Of a stretch of DNA of 52,026 bases, positions 1 through 8,116 are shown piece after piece. A model generated the notes under the pieces. It did no database searches. It was given only the letters and a program-made list of their open reading frames with translations, and was not told where the DNA came from. The position numbers and the translations under genes were made by a program. How positions within the stretch are numbered: the stretch's first letter is position 1; each line of letters starts with the position of its first letter. The DNA comes from JAPXRI01 sp033813635 (GTDB taxonomy: Bacteria > Bacillota > Clostridia > Oscillospirales > QAMX01): positions 1 through 52,026 of the forward strand of contig JAPXRI010000015.1 in assembly GCA_033813635.1 (NCBI GenBank), in the 5' to 3' direction.

Positions 1-112
1 CACTGTTCATGCGGGAATGGACACTTCCTTTCGGCTGATTGTTGTGTGGTAACTCAATCTTAACCGATGTGTCCCATTCTCGCACTATTTTTTTATCCAC
101 TGTCCAATATGT
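1..112 (-). mobile_element. Partial insertion sequence, left window edge
   Basis: The 15 bases at 98-112 (CACTGTCCAATATGT) recur as an exact inverted copy at 51954-51968, next to a transposase-like C-terminus. This suggests the outer end of an insertion sequence that continues off the left edge. Inside it, GCGGGAATGGACAC (11-24) and the near complement of GCGAGAATGGGACAC (69-83) form an imperfect inverted repeat, as often seen near transposon ends. No complete gene can be called here. The family is not determined. Confidence 0.4.
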
Positions 113-130
113 ATTGTAGCGCTACAATAC
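111..130. promoter_or_regulatory. Perfect 20-bp palindromic operator candidate
   Basis: GTATTGTAGCGCTACAATAC is its own reverse complement over all 20 bases. The central CG flanked by TAG and CTA resembles LacI-family operators, but no regulator gene lies beside it. It sits about 30 bp upstream of the -35 box that serves the P-type ATPase. It could alternatively belong to the insertion-sequence end that touches it. Confidence 0.45.
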
Positions 131-158
131 GGGAGAAGCTTCATTAATGATGCTCTTG

Positions 159-187
159 TTGACATAAGACAATATAAAAGTTATAAT
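159..187 (+). promoter_or_regulatory. Consensus sigma-A promoter for the P-type ATPase
   Basis: A perfect TTGACA (159-164) and a perfect TATAAT (182-187) are separated by 17 bases. The promoter lies about 100 bases before the TTG start of the ATPase gene. Confidence 0.8.
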
Positions 188-290
188 TTATGAAAATCAA
201 TCGAGCTGCATAATAAAAATATGAGAAGGTCACAGCGGGGGCGAAGGTCTCCGGGACGGACATTCTTTTTTTATCCTGGGGGAATAGAAT

Positions 291-2909
291 TTGAACGCTT
301 ATTTCGACGATATCGGCGCCGTGCTGTCGGCGCTGGGAACCGACGCCGCGTCCGGACTCACCGAGGCGGAGGCGAAAAAACGCCTTGCGCGGTACGGGGC
401 GAATAAAATTGCTGAGAAAAAGAAGAAAACGCTTATCCGCCGGTTTTTGGAGCAGTTCGCGGACGTGATGATCATCATCCTGATCGCGGCCGCGGCAATC
501 TCCTTTGCCGTAACGCTCTACGAGGGGGAGAGCTTTTTCGAACCCCTGCTGATCCTCGCGATCGTGCTCTTGAACGCGGTCCTCGGCGTCGCCCAGGAGA
601 GCAAAGCCGAGAAAGCGCTGGACGCGCTGAAAAGCCTCTCCACGCCCCACGCCCGGGTTGTCAGGGACGGACGGGAGAGTGTCGTCGACGCGGCGGAGCT
701 GGTTCCGGGCGATATAATCAGAGTCGAGGCCGGGGATTTTGTCCCCGCGGACGCGCGGCTGATCTCATCGGCGGCGCTGAAGTCGGAGGAGTCCGCGCTG
801 ACGGGCGAATCGGTGCCGGCGGAGAAAAACGCGGCCGCGGAGGTCGCGGCGGTTGCGCCGCTGGGCGACCGGCTGAACATGGTCTATTCCGGCTGCGGCG
901 TCGCCTACGGCAGGGCGACCGCCGTGGTGACGGCCACCGGCATGGACACCGAGATGGGAAAAATCGCGAAGCTTCTAAACAACGAGATCGACGAACAGAC
1001 ACCGCTTCAGAAAAAGCTCGCTTCTCTGGGGAAATACCTCGGCGCCGCCGCGCTGGCCGCGTGCGCGGTGATCTTTGTCATCGGTCTTCTGGACGGCATG
1101 GAACTGATTGAGATTTTCATGACGTCGGTCTCCCTGGCGGTCTCGGCGATACCGGAGGGGCTGCCCGCGATCGTCACGATTGTCCTCGCTATCGGCGTAC
1201 AGCGCATGGTGAAGCGGAACGCGATCATCCGGCGCCTCCCGGCGGTGGAGACGCTTGGCAGCGCCTCGGTGATCTGTTCCGACAAGACCGGAACGCTGAC
1301 GCAGAATAAAATGACGCTGACGGCTGCGTACACCGCCGGGAGCGCCCGCGCGGAGGAACTCGGCGGAGATGTTTCGGAAGAGATTAAAAGGCTTCTAATG
1401 TACGCCGCCCTCTGCTGCGACGGCACGGTCGAGCTGAGGGACGGCAGGGAAATCCACATCGGCGATCCGACGGAGACCGCGATCGTCCTCGCGGCGATGA
1501 AACACGGGCTGCCGAAGGCCGAGCTCAACGAAAAATACCCGCGTATAGCCGAGCTCCCGTTCGACTCGGACAGAAAGCTGATGACCACCGTCAATAAAAT
1601 CGGCGGGAAATACACGGTTATCACGAAGGGGTCGTTCGACTCGCTTGCCAGGTGCTGTTCCTCAGGCGACCTCGAGGCGGGAAGGTCGGTAATGGATTCG
1701 CTCAGTGAAAGCGCGCTGCGCGTGCTCGCCGTCGGCATCAAAGAGATTGAAGAGCTCCCGGAACCCATTGCGCCGGAGACGCTGGAGAGCGGGCTCTCGT
1801 TTATCGGCCTTGTGGGGATGATCGACCCGCCGAGACCGGAGGCGCGGGAAGCGGTCAGTATCTGCCGCGAGGCGGGGATCAAACCGGTGATGATCACCGG
1901 CGACCATGTGGTCACCGCCTGCGCGATAGCGAGGGACCTGGGGATTCTGACGGAGAACGACGGCGCGATAACCGGCAGCGAGCTGGAGAAGCTTACGGAG
2001 GAGGAGCTTGACGCCCGCGTGGCGCACACCGCGGTCTACGCCCGCGTCTCGCCGACGGATAAAATCAGGATTGTGCACGCGTGGCAGCGCCGGGGCGAGA
2101 TCGTCGCGATGACCGGGGACGGCGTCAACGACGCGCCGGCGCTGAAGGCCGCGGACATCGGCTGCGCGATGGGTATTACCGGTACGGACGTCGCGAAGGG
2201 CGCGGCGGATATGACGCTGACGGACGACAATTTCGCCACGATCGTCGAGGCGGTGCGCGAGGGCCGGGGGATATACGACAATATTAAGAAAGTGGTCGGC
2301 TTCCTGCTCGGGACGAATATCGGCGAGATTTTCACCGTGTTTTTCGCGATGCTGCTCTGGAGGGAGTCGCCGCTATTGTCGATGCAGCTTTTATGGATTA
2401 ATCTGGTCACAGACAGCCTGCCGGCGATTGCGCTCGGCATGGAAAGCGTCGAGCCTGGGGTGATGAAGAGAAAGCCGCTGCGAAAGGGCGAGGGTATTTT
2501 CGCAGGCGGGTACGGACTGAGGATTTTTTTGCAGGGCGCGATGTTTGCGGCGCTGACGCTTATCGGTTTTTGGACGGGCTGGAGGGCGACCGGGGATATC
2601 GCCGCAGGGCGGACGATGGCGTTTTCCGTTTTATCCGCCGAGCAGGTTTTCCATTCGTTCAACATGCGCTCGGAGCGCTCGCTCTTCCTTATCGGGTTCT
2701 TTACAAACAGATATTTAAACGGCGCCGCGGCGATCTCGCTTTTTATGATCGCGGCGATCCTGTCAATCCCGCCGCTGACCGGAATTTTCGGCCTCGCGGC
2801 GCTCGGCGCGGAGCTGTATCTCGCGGCGCTCGGGCTGGCGCTGACGCCGCTCGTTGTGGTGGAGCTCTGGAAACTGGCCGTTAAAACCAGAAAAAAGCGG
2901 AGAAATTAG
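291..2909 (+). CDS. Calcium-type cation-transporting P-type ATPase (P2 class)
   Basis: This 872-residue membrane pump probably exports Ca2+ (or Mn2+) using ATP. The N-terminal cation-ATPase domain is followed by two hydrophobic helices (about 50-95). The TGES-type actuator motif (LTGES) comes next, then the PEGLPA helix, then the phosphorylation motif DKTGTLT with Asp near residue 331. The hinge motif TGDGVNDAPALK and a C-terminal block of hydrophobic helices complete the SERCA/PMCA-like layout. No CPC or HMA motif is present, which argues against a heavy-metal pump. Translation is taken to start at TTG 291, 8 bases after GGGGG at 278-282; no in-frame ATG fits better. It has its own consensus promoter and no operon partner. 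Exact ion specificity is an inference. Confidence 0.9.
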   Translation: MNAYFDDIGAVLSALGTDAASGLTEAEAKKRLARYGANKIAEKKKKTLIRRFLEQFADVMIIILIAAAAISFAVTLYEGESFFEPLLILAIVLLNAVLGVAQESKAEKALDALKSLSTPHARVVRDGRESVVDAAELVPGDIIRVEAGDFVPADARLISSAALKSEESALTGESVPAEKNAAAEVAAVAPLGDRLNMVYSGCGVAYGRATAVVTATGMDTEMGKIAKLLNNEIDEQTPLQKKLASLGKYLGAAALAACAVIFVIGLLDGMELIEIFMTSVSLAVSAIPEGLPAIVTIVLAIGVQRMVKRNAIIRRLPAVETLGSASVICSDKTGTLTQNKMTLTAAYTAGSARAEELGGDVSEEIKRLLMYAALCCDGTVELRDGREIHIGDPTETAIVLAAMKHGLPKAELNEKYPRIAELPFDSDRKLMTTVNKIGGKYTVITKGSFDSLARCCSSGDLEAGRSVMDSLSESALRVLAVGIKEIEELPEPIAPETLESGLSFIGLVGMIDPPRPEAREAVSICREAGIKPVMITGDHVVTACAIARDLGILTENDGAITGSELEKLTEEELDARVAHTAVYARVSPTDKIRIVHAWQRRGEIVAMTGDGVNDAPALKAADIGCAMGITGTDVAKGAADMTLTDDNFATIVEAVREGRGIYDNIKKVVGFLLGTNIGEIFTVFFAMLLWRESPLLSMQLLWINLVTDSLPAIALGMESVEPGVMKRKPLRKGEGIFAGGYGLRIFLQGAMFAALTLIGFWTGWRATGDIAAGRTMAFSVLSAEQVFHSFNMRSERSLFLIGFFTNRYLNGAAAISLFMIAAILSIPPLTGIFGLAALGAELYLAALGLALTPLVVVELWKLAVKTRKKRRN

Positions 2910-2963
2910 GCTGCCTCCCACAAAGAGCTCTCGGTTGCTTTCTTTAAAGGCGAAAGGCCGGCA

Positions 2964-2992
2964 TTGAAAAAGGCCCGATTCTATGCTATGAT
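2964..2992 (+). promoter_or_regulatory. Sigma-A promoter for the GH28-like gene
   Basis: TTGAAA (2964-2969) and TATGAT (2987-2992) are 17 bases apart. The GCCCGATTC/GATTCGGGC imperfect inverted repeat (2974-2998) overlaps the -10 box and could be an operator. Confidence 0.65.
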
Positions 2993-3031
2993 TCGGGCAG
3001 ATAAATATAGGAGAAAGATGGAGGCAGAATT

Positions 3032-4321
3032 ATGCGGACAGCGAACGATTTTACCGGAGCGACCGACAGCGAACGGATCGAAAACGCCATAAGGAACAGG
3101 GAGAACGGCTTTGTGGTCATCCCGCGGAGGGCGGTTGAGACGGAGCCGGAGCGGGATTACTGGCTGATTGACCGGGCGATTCTGATACCGGAAAACACCA
3201 CCGTCGTGCTTCAGAACTGCAAAATCAAGCTCTCGGATAAGTGCCGCGACAACTTTTTCCGCAGCGCCAACTGCGGTATGGGAATAGAGGAAACGGCTCC
3301 CATTCGGAACATCCACATTAGGGGCGAGGGTCTCTGCGTTCTGGAGGGGGCGGATCATCCCCGCTCAACCGGCGACGGCAGCAAGCTGCTGGCAAATCCC
3401 TGCCCGAAAAAGAAAGAGGATATCCTGCGCATGGCCGGCTGGATCAGCGAGGAAAAACGGGCTTCTGGAAACCTCGGTTTCTGGGACGAGCACGACCACA
3501 CCTACGGAACTGACGCCGAAAAGCCCGGCGAATCCCAGTACGGCGACTGGAGAGACATAGGCATTCTGTTTGCCAACGCGGAGTACTTCTCCATTGAAAA
3601 CCTCAGAATGGTCGATTATCACGGCTGGGGAGTTTCCCTTGAGGCCTGCTCCTTCGGACGGGTGGAGAAAATGGACTTCGACGCCTGCATGGCAAAAGAG
3701 ATCGACGGGATGCTGCACAATATGGAGAACCAGGACGGGATCGACCTGCGAAACGGCTGCCACGACATCGTTATCTCGGACATCACCGGGGGAACAGGGG
3801 ACGACCTCGTTGCCCTTACCGCTATAGCGTCCCCGGACCTGCACCCGGGCGGAAGCCTCCGCACGACCCATGTCATGCATTCGGACTGGTCCCGGCGCGA
3901 GCGGGATATTTACAACATTGTGATACGCAATATAGTCGGATATTCAAAGGGCGGCATATGCTGGCTGATACGCCTCCTCCCAGTCATGTCCCGCATATGG
4001 AACGTTGTGATTGACGGCGTAATCGACACGTCTCCGGACAGCGCCCGCTCGGGCGGCGTTCTGCTGCTGGGCGAGGGCGACAGCGCTTACGGAAAAAACG
4101 AAAGGGACTGCATGTCCGCCATCACTATATCCAATATTATATGCAACAGCAACAGCGCGATAAACCTCGAGTCCTACCTCAGCGACTCAGTTATTTCCGG
4201 CGTTGTCAACAGAAATCCGAACTGTCCTGTGATACGCGTGGCGCGCAAGGACGGAATGAGAAACGTCACAATCCAGGGTCTGACAAGCGCCGGAAAAACG
4301 CTGATCGAACAGATGGAGTGA
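3032..4321 (+). CDS. GH28-like parallel beta-helix protein (polygalacturonase fold)
   Basis: This 429-residue protein is probably a glycoside hydrolase or lyase of the right-handed beta-helix class. The central motifs NQDGIDL and TGDDLVAL match the paired-aspartate catalytic region of GH28 polygalacturonases (usually NTDGID and GDDC.A). The usual following HG motif is not obvious, so substrate and activity are uncertain. Repeated short segments of the form xxNIxIRNIxG along the second half fit beta-helix coils. The N-terminus is polar with no signal peptide, suggesting a cytoplasmic enzyme acting on imported oligosaccharides. GGAGG at 3019-3023 sets the ATG start. It stands alone behind its own promoter and converges with the HAD gene downstream. 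Confidence 0.65.
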   Translation: MRTANDFTGATDSERIENAIRNRENGFVVIPRRAVETEPERDYWLIDRAILIPENTTVVLQNCKIKLSDKCRDNFFRSANCGMGIEETAPIRNIHIRGEGLCVLEGADHPRSTGDGSKLLANPCPKKKEDILRMAGWISEEKRASGNLGFWDEHDHTYGTDAEKPGESQYGDWRDIGILFANAEYFSIENLRMVDYHGWGVSLEACSFGRVEKMDFDACMAKEIDGMLHNMENQDGIDLRNGCHDIVISDITGGTGDDLVALTAIASPDLHPGGSLRTTHVMHSDWSRRERDIYNIVIRNIVGYSKGGICWLIRLLPVMSRIWNVVIDGVIDTSPDSARSGGVLLLGEGDSAYGKNERDCMSAITISNIICNSNSAINLESYLSDSVISGVVNRNPNCPVIRVARKDGMRNVTIQGLTSAGKTLIEQME

Positions 4322-4373
4322 TCCGAAAATAGCGCCGGACACTAAGTAAAAACTTCGGCGGCATATTAAATAA

Positions 4374-4406
4374 CAAAACCGGGCTGACGCTGTGCGGCAG
4401 CCCGGT
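4374..4406 (-). terminator. Terminator of the HAD/XRE operon
   Basis: Arms ACCGGGCTG (4378-4386) and CAGCCCGGT (4398-4406) pair perfectly. On the minus strand the stem runs into TTTTG then TTATTT, so it serves the minus-strand genes. It lies in the convergent gap. Confidence 0.65.
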
Positions 4407-4417
4407 ACAATTATGCT

Positions 4418-5287
4418 CTATTTTCCGCGGAAATACTCTGCGATTGTTAAAACGACTCCGCCGTCGTTGTTCGAGGGGATGACGCGCGAGGCGCGCTTTT
4501 TCATCTCGGACTCGCCGTTGGCCGGGGCGAAGCTCATATCCGCGACGCGGTACATGTCAGCGTCGTTGAAATTGTCCCCGAATACATACAGCCGCTCCGC
4601 GCCGCAGAGCGCCATCGCGGCCCGGGCGCCGGCGCCCTTTCCGCCGGAGGCAGAATAGAATTCGAGAAAGCTCATGTTTTCCCTGTAGGTGCTTTTGTAA
4701 AATACGGCTCTGATGCCGTCGATTGCCGAGAGCGCGCTGTACAATGGAAAGAGCAGATCGGTCCTGTCAAAATACGAGCAGGAGATAATCCTTGCGTCCG
4801 GCAGCGAACCGGAAAACGGGATAACGGGAGTCCGGGGCGAGGCGAGCTTCAGCTGGGTCGCCGTCGAAACCGGGTCCGCCGGACAGTCGTCCCTGTAATA
4901 GGTGGTGAGAAGGGCCCGGCTGCCTGAGGCGCCCGCGCCGGTTTCATCGCAGGAAAAAAGCCGGCAGGAGAGCGGGGTTTTTACCATCTCGGCCCAGGCC
5001 TTTTCCATCGCTTCCCTTTTTATCGGGAAGCTCCTGACCGGGATGTCCTTTTTCATATCCCATAAAACGGCGCCGTTGAGGCATACGGCGGGAGCGGTGA
5101 GATAAATTCCGGAGCCGTCGAGTACCTGCGCCACGGAGCGGGGCGAGCGCGCGGACGAGACTGTAAACAAAAGCCCTTCGCCGCACATCCGATTGAGCCC
5201 CGCGGCGTGAACGGGGTCTACGACCGCGCTGTCGTTCAAAAGCGTTCCGTCGAGGTCGGTCGCGAAAAGAATTTTTCCTTTATTCAT
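4418..5287 (-). CDS. HAD superfamily (Cof-type, subclass IIB) phosphatase
   Basis: This 289-residue cytoplasmic protein is a haloacid dehalogenase-like hydrolase, probably acting on a small phosphorylated metabolite. Visible motifs in order are DLDGTLL near the N-terminus (nucleophile and acid aspartates), SSARS, a Lys in SGGKG, and GDNFNDADM near the C-terminus (Mg2+ aspartates). The long cap between motifs II and III is typical of the Cof/YbiV group. The ATG at 5287 overlaps the TGA of the upstream XRE regulator by ATGA, so the two are translationally coupled. A longer in-frame extension exists upstream but lies inside the regulator gene and is rejected. Substrate unknown. Confidence 0.85.
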   Translation of the reverse strand: MNKGKILFATDLDGTLLNDSAVVDPVHAAGLNRMCGEGLLFTVSSARSPRSVAQVLDGSGIYLTAPAVCLNGAVLWDMKKDIPVRSFPIKREAMEKAWAEMVKTPLSCRLFSCDETGAGASGSRALLTTYYRDDCPADPVSTATQLKLASPRTPVIPFSGSLPDARIISCSYFDRTDLLFPLYSALSAIDGIRAVFYKSTYRENMSFLEFYSASGGKGAGARAAMALCGAERLYVFGDNFNDADMYRVADMSFAPANGESEMKKRASRVIPSNNDGGVVLTIAEYFRGK

Positions 5288-5991
5288 ACGGCCCCCGAAG
5301 ACGGCTGCTTTTCGCCGCGGCCGGCCGAGGCGTCCCCGCTGAGCGTTCCGGCCATCGCATCCACCTTTTCTATAATCGTGATAAGGGACTGCCACAGGCC
5401 CGGATACCTCCCCGAGATTTCCTCGTATTCAAGCCTGACCGGCGTCTGCTTTTTGTCGGAGCAGAGCGATACAAAACGGTATTCGTTTAATTTGAACAGC
5501 GCGTCCGTCAGCGGGCGGACGGAGTCGAACGGGACCGAAAAAAAATCGTCGGGATTCTCGCAGTAGAGGCAGAGAATCCTGAAAAGCTTATAGAGGGTGA
5601 ACTGCAGGTACTCAATCGATGCGTTCATCAGCGCCTTGTTACCCGAGCTCTTGATGATTTCGATAAGGAGGGTGACGGCGTTAAACAGCAGTTTTTTTGT
5701 GACGGAGACATATTTTGAGTCGGGGTCCAGTCTGTTGCCGGAGAGATCGTCGGACATGCCCAGAGGAAACGAAATCCCGCTCCGGTCCATTGTCCGGCCG
5801 AGCAAAAAATCCACCGAGCAGCCGTAGTATTCGGCCGCCTTCACAAGAAAATCGATGCCCGGCTCCCTCACCCCGTTTTCGTAATGGGAGAGCAGGGCCT
5901 GGGAGACGCCGAGCGTTTTAGCCACGGCCTTCTGGCTCACTTTTTTCTCCCTGCGGAGCTTGGCGAGATTTTCAGAGAAGTTCGCACCCAT
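5284..5991 (-). CDS. XRE-family transcriptional regulator
   Basis: A 235-residue DNA-binding protein. Residues about 5-65 form a Cro/C1-type helix-turn-helix (LRREKKVSQKAVAKTLGVSQ, then LLSHYENGVREPG). The remaining 160 residues match no domain I recognise and may sense a ligand. I start at ATG 5991, since GGAGG lies 8 bases upstream; a TTG nine codons earlier would put that site inside the gene. It is the first gene of a two-gene operon with the HAD phosphatase. A GTAAAG/CTTTAC inverted repeat overlaps its -35 box, so autoregulation is likely. Confidence 0.85.
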   Translation of the reverse strand: MGANFSENLAKLRREKKVSQKAVAKTLGVSQALLSHYENGVREPGIDFLVKAAEYYGCSVDFLLGRTMDRSGISFPLGMSDDLSGNRLDPDSKYVSVTKKLLFNAVTLLIEIIKSSGNKALMNASIEYLQFTLYKLFRILCLYCENPDDFFSVPFDSVRPLTDALFKLNEYRFVSLCSDKKQTPVRLEYEEISGRYPGLWQSLITIIEKVDAMAGTLSGDASAGRGEKQPSSGAV

Positions 5992-6038
5992 TTTACCGAC
6001 CTCCGTTAAAAAATACAATACGGCATATAGCGCTGTTT

Positions 6039-6067
6039 ATTATATGATAACTAATACATTTTGTAAA
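6039..6067 (-). promoter_or_regulatory. Promoter of the XRE/HAD operon
   Basis: On the minus strand TTTACA (6067-6062) and TATAAT (6044-6039) are separated by 17 bases. It lies 48 bases upstream of the regulator ATG. Confidence 0.7.
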
Positions 6068-6077
6068 GTGTCTTTAC
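6063..6077. promoter_or_regulatory. Candidate autoregulatory operator
   Basis: GTAAAG-TGT-CTTTAC is a perfect 6-bp inverted repeat that overlaps the -35 box of the XRE gene. This is a typical position for a self-repressing helix-turn-helix regulator. It also lies in the upstream region of the divergent 6252 operon, so it may affect both directions. Confidence 0.5.
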
Positions 6078-6104
6078 GGGTAAATCGCGGGGGGATTTTT
6101 TTGC

Positions 6105-6133
6105 TTGCATTGGGGTAATGTTTGTGATATCCT
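6105..6133 (+). promoter_or_regulatory. Weak promoter candidate for the 6252-13962 gene run
   Basis: TTGCAT (6105-6110) and TATCCT (6128-6133) are separated by 17 bases. Both boxes deviate from consensus, so this is only the best candidate in the divergent gap. Confidence 0.4.
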
Positions 6134-6251
6134 AACATAGGGTATGCTTTGGATGCGGTTAAAGCGGCGCTTTTTTAAAGTTGCGCGCCCGGCTGTGCCC
6201 TTTTACCGCTCCGGATTTGAAAATTTGCGTTATATTTCAAGGAGGATCCGT

Positions 6252-7106
6252 ATGAGCAAGTATTTGATTATCAATGCGGACGATTTCGGAATGTGCCACG
6301 CAGCGAACATCGCAGTATTCGACCTTTTCGAAAAGGGCGGGATAACGTCTTCAACGGTGATGACACCCTGCGGATGGGCTCCCGAAGCGCTGATGTTTGC
6401 GAAAGAACACCCGGAATACGCGATCGGCGTCCATCTGACGTTTACCAGCGAGTGGAAAAAGTACAAATGGCGTCCGGTGTCGACGGGGCCGAACAGCAGC
6501 CTGCGGGACGAGACGGGGTACATGCATTTCCACTGCGACGGTTTCGAGAAAAACGCCGTTCCCTCCGAGGTGGAAGCCGAGATTCGCGCTCAGGTCGCGT
6601 TCGCAAAGCAGTACGGCCTCAATCCGTCCCATCTCGACAACCATATGGGCTCGCTTTACGGGCTCGAAGGGATACAGAATTTTCTGCCGCTTGTGTTCAG
6701 GCTCTGCGCCGAGATGGATTACCCGTTCCGGATGCCGTTAAAACAGGAGGAGCCGAAGGAGGTTCCGGACAATCTCCTCTCCAGCATGGCAGACTTGGTT
6801 CATAAGTACAACATCGCGACGCCGGATTATCTCTGGGAACACAATTTCAACGGCCCGCAGAAGGAGAGCTACGAAAACTTCCGCAGCTATATGCTTGAAC
6901 GCTTTAGGCACTGCCCGGACGGGTTCGTGGAGACCTACATCCATCCGGCGGTGGAGTGCGACGAGCTTAAGAACACCACGAGTGTTTGGCAGCGCAGAGT
7001 CTGGGAATACCGGTTTTTCGCCGACCCCGACACGCGGAAATACATAGAGGCGCAGGGAATCAAGCTTATCGACTACCGCGAATTGAAAAAGCTGAGAAAT
7101 CAGTGA
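6252..7106 (+). CDS. ChbG/YdjC-family carbohydrate deacetylase
   Basis: This 284-residue protein belongs to the YdjC/ChbG family of metal-dependent deacetylases that remove acetyl groups from chito-oligosaccharides or related sugars. The N-terminal NADDFGMC (Asp10 and Asp11) and the HLDNHMGS motif supply the metal ligands, followed by a conserved HPAVE segment near the C-terminus. A strong AAGGAGGA at 6239-6246 fixes ATG 6252; an upstream in-frame ATG at 6144 lacks such a site. It opens a seven-gene co-directional run ending at 13962, and its neighbours suggest a role in sugar salvage. No signal peptide is present, so it acts in the cytoplasm. Confidence 0.85.
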   Translation: MSKYLIINADDFGMCHAANIAVFDLFEKGGITSSTVMTPCGWAPEALMFAKEHPEYAIGVHLTFTSEWKKYKWRPVSTGPNSSLRDETGYMHFHCDGFEKNAVPSEVEAEIRAQVAFAKQYGLNPSHLDNHMGSLYGLEGIQNFLPLVFRLCAEMDYPFRMPLKQEEPKEVPDNLLSSMADLVHKYNIATPDYLWEHNFNGPQKESYENFRSYMLERFRHCPDGFVETYIHPAVECDELKNTTSVWQRRVWEYRFFADPDTRKYIEAQGIKLIDYRELKKLRNQ

Positions 7107-7139
7107 GATAGAAAACACAGAGAAAGAGCGGTGCTCCGC

Positions 7140-8099
7140 ATGGAAAAACCAAGGCTATCCTTCAGGGCCGACGGTTCGTTTAAAATACTGCAGCTGACCG
7201 ACACCCATGTCAGCGGGTACGACGGAAAAGACACCGCTTCGTTTGCACTTATCCGCTGCCTTATCGAAAGGGAGAACCCCGATCTTGTCGCGTTTACCGG
7301 CGACATCGTCGGGAGCTCCGTCAACTGCGTCCGGTATATGGACAGGGTGAACGGCATCCTTGAGGAGCTGAACAAGCCGTACACGTTTGTATTTGGGAAC
7401 CATGAGAGCGACGGCCGCGCCGGGAAAGCGCTTTCCGAAGCCCTTGAAAAATATCCCTTAAGCCTTTTTGAGACAGGGCCGGAGGAACTGTCGGGTTACG
7501 GGAATTACGCCGTCCCGGTTTTCGGCCCGGACGGAAGCCCTGTGTGGATGCTCTACCATTTTGACTGCAATAACAACATTAATTATAAGATTTCCCCCGG
7601 CAAAACCGTCAAAGCCGACGGCTATGTGACCAGGGACCAGATCAATTGGTTTTTGTCGGAGCACAGTAAGCGCAGGGCGGACGGGAGTAAAAAGCTTCCG
7701 TCGCTGGTCTTTTGCCATGTGCCCCTCCCAGAGTTCAACGATGTGTGGATGTTTGACGGCGTTTTCGGGACCAGGCACGAGAAGGTCTACACTCCGCCGG
7801 TCAACTCCGGCCTCTTCACCGCCATGTGGGAGACTGGGGATGTAAAGGGTGTTTTCGCCGGGCACGATCACGTGAACAGCTTTTACGGCAGAATGTTCGG
7901 AATTATGCTCGCCTATGGAAGAAACTCCGGCTACCACTGCAACTGCGAGGAGAACTTCAAGCGCGGCGGCAGGGTCATTACGCTCTCCCTCTCGAAGGGC
8001 GACATCGAGGATACCTACATAACCTACCACAACGGCGAGACGGAGCACGAGGATTTTTCGCCGCCGCTGTATGACCGGTTCGATTATTATTTTAAATAA
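7140..8099 (+). CDS. Calcineurin-like metallophosphoesterase
   Basis: A 319-residue protein with the full metallophosphoesterase signature: LTDTHVSG, FTGDIVG, FGNHES and AGHDH, in that order, plus a His in FCHVPLPE. This places it in the purple-acid-phosphatase-like (Dcr2-like) group; the substrate is not predictable. I place the start at ATG 7140 with GAGCGGTG about 8 bases upstream; an in-frame GTG three codons earlier (7131) is an alternative. It lies 33 bases after the deacetylase and 17 before proB, so all three probably share a transcript. There is no signal sequence. Confidence 0.85.
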   Translation: MEKPRLSFRADGSFKILQLTDTHVSGYDGKDTASFALIRCLIERENPDLVAFTGDIVGSSVNCVRYMDRVNGILEELNKPYTFVFGNHESDGRAGKALSEALEKYPLSLFETGPEELSGYGNYAVPVFGPDGSPVWMLYHFDCNNNINYKISPGKTVKADGYVTRDQINWFLSEHSKRRADGSKKLPSLVFCHVPLPEFNDVWMFDGVFGTRHEKVYTPPVNSGLFTAMWETGDVKGVFAGHDHVNSFYGRMFGIMLAYGRNSGYHCNCEENFKRGGRVITLSLSKGDIEDTYITYHNGETEHEDFSPPLYDRFDYYFK

Positions 8100-8116
8100 G
8101 GGAAGACCGACGATTT

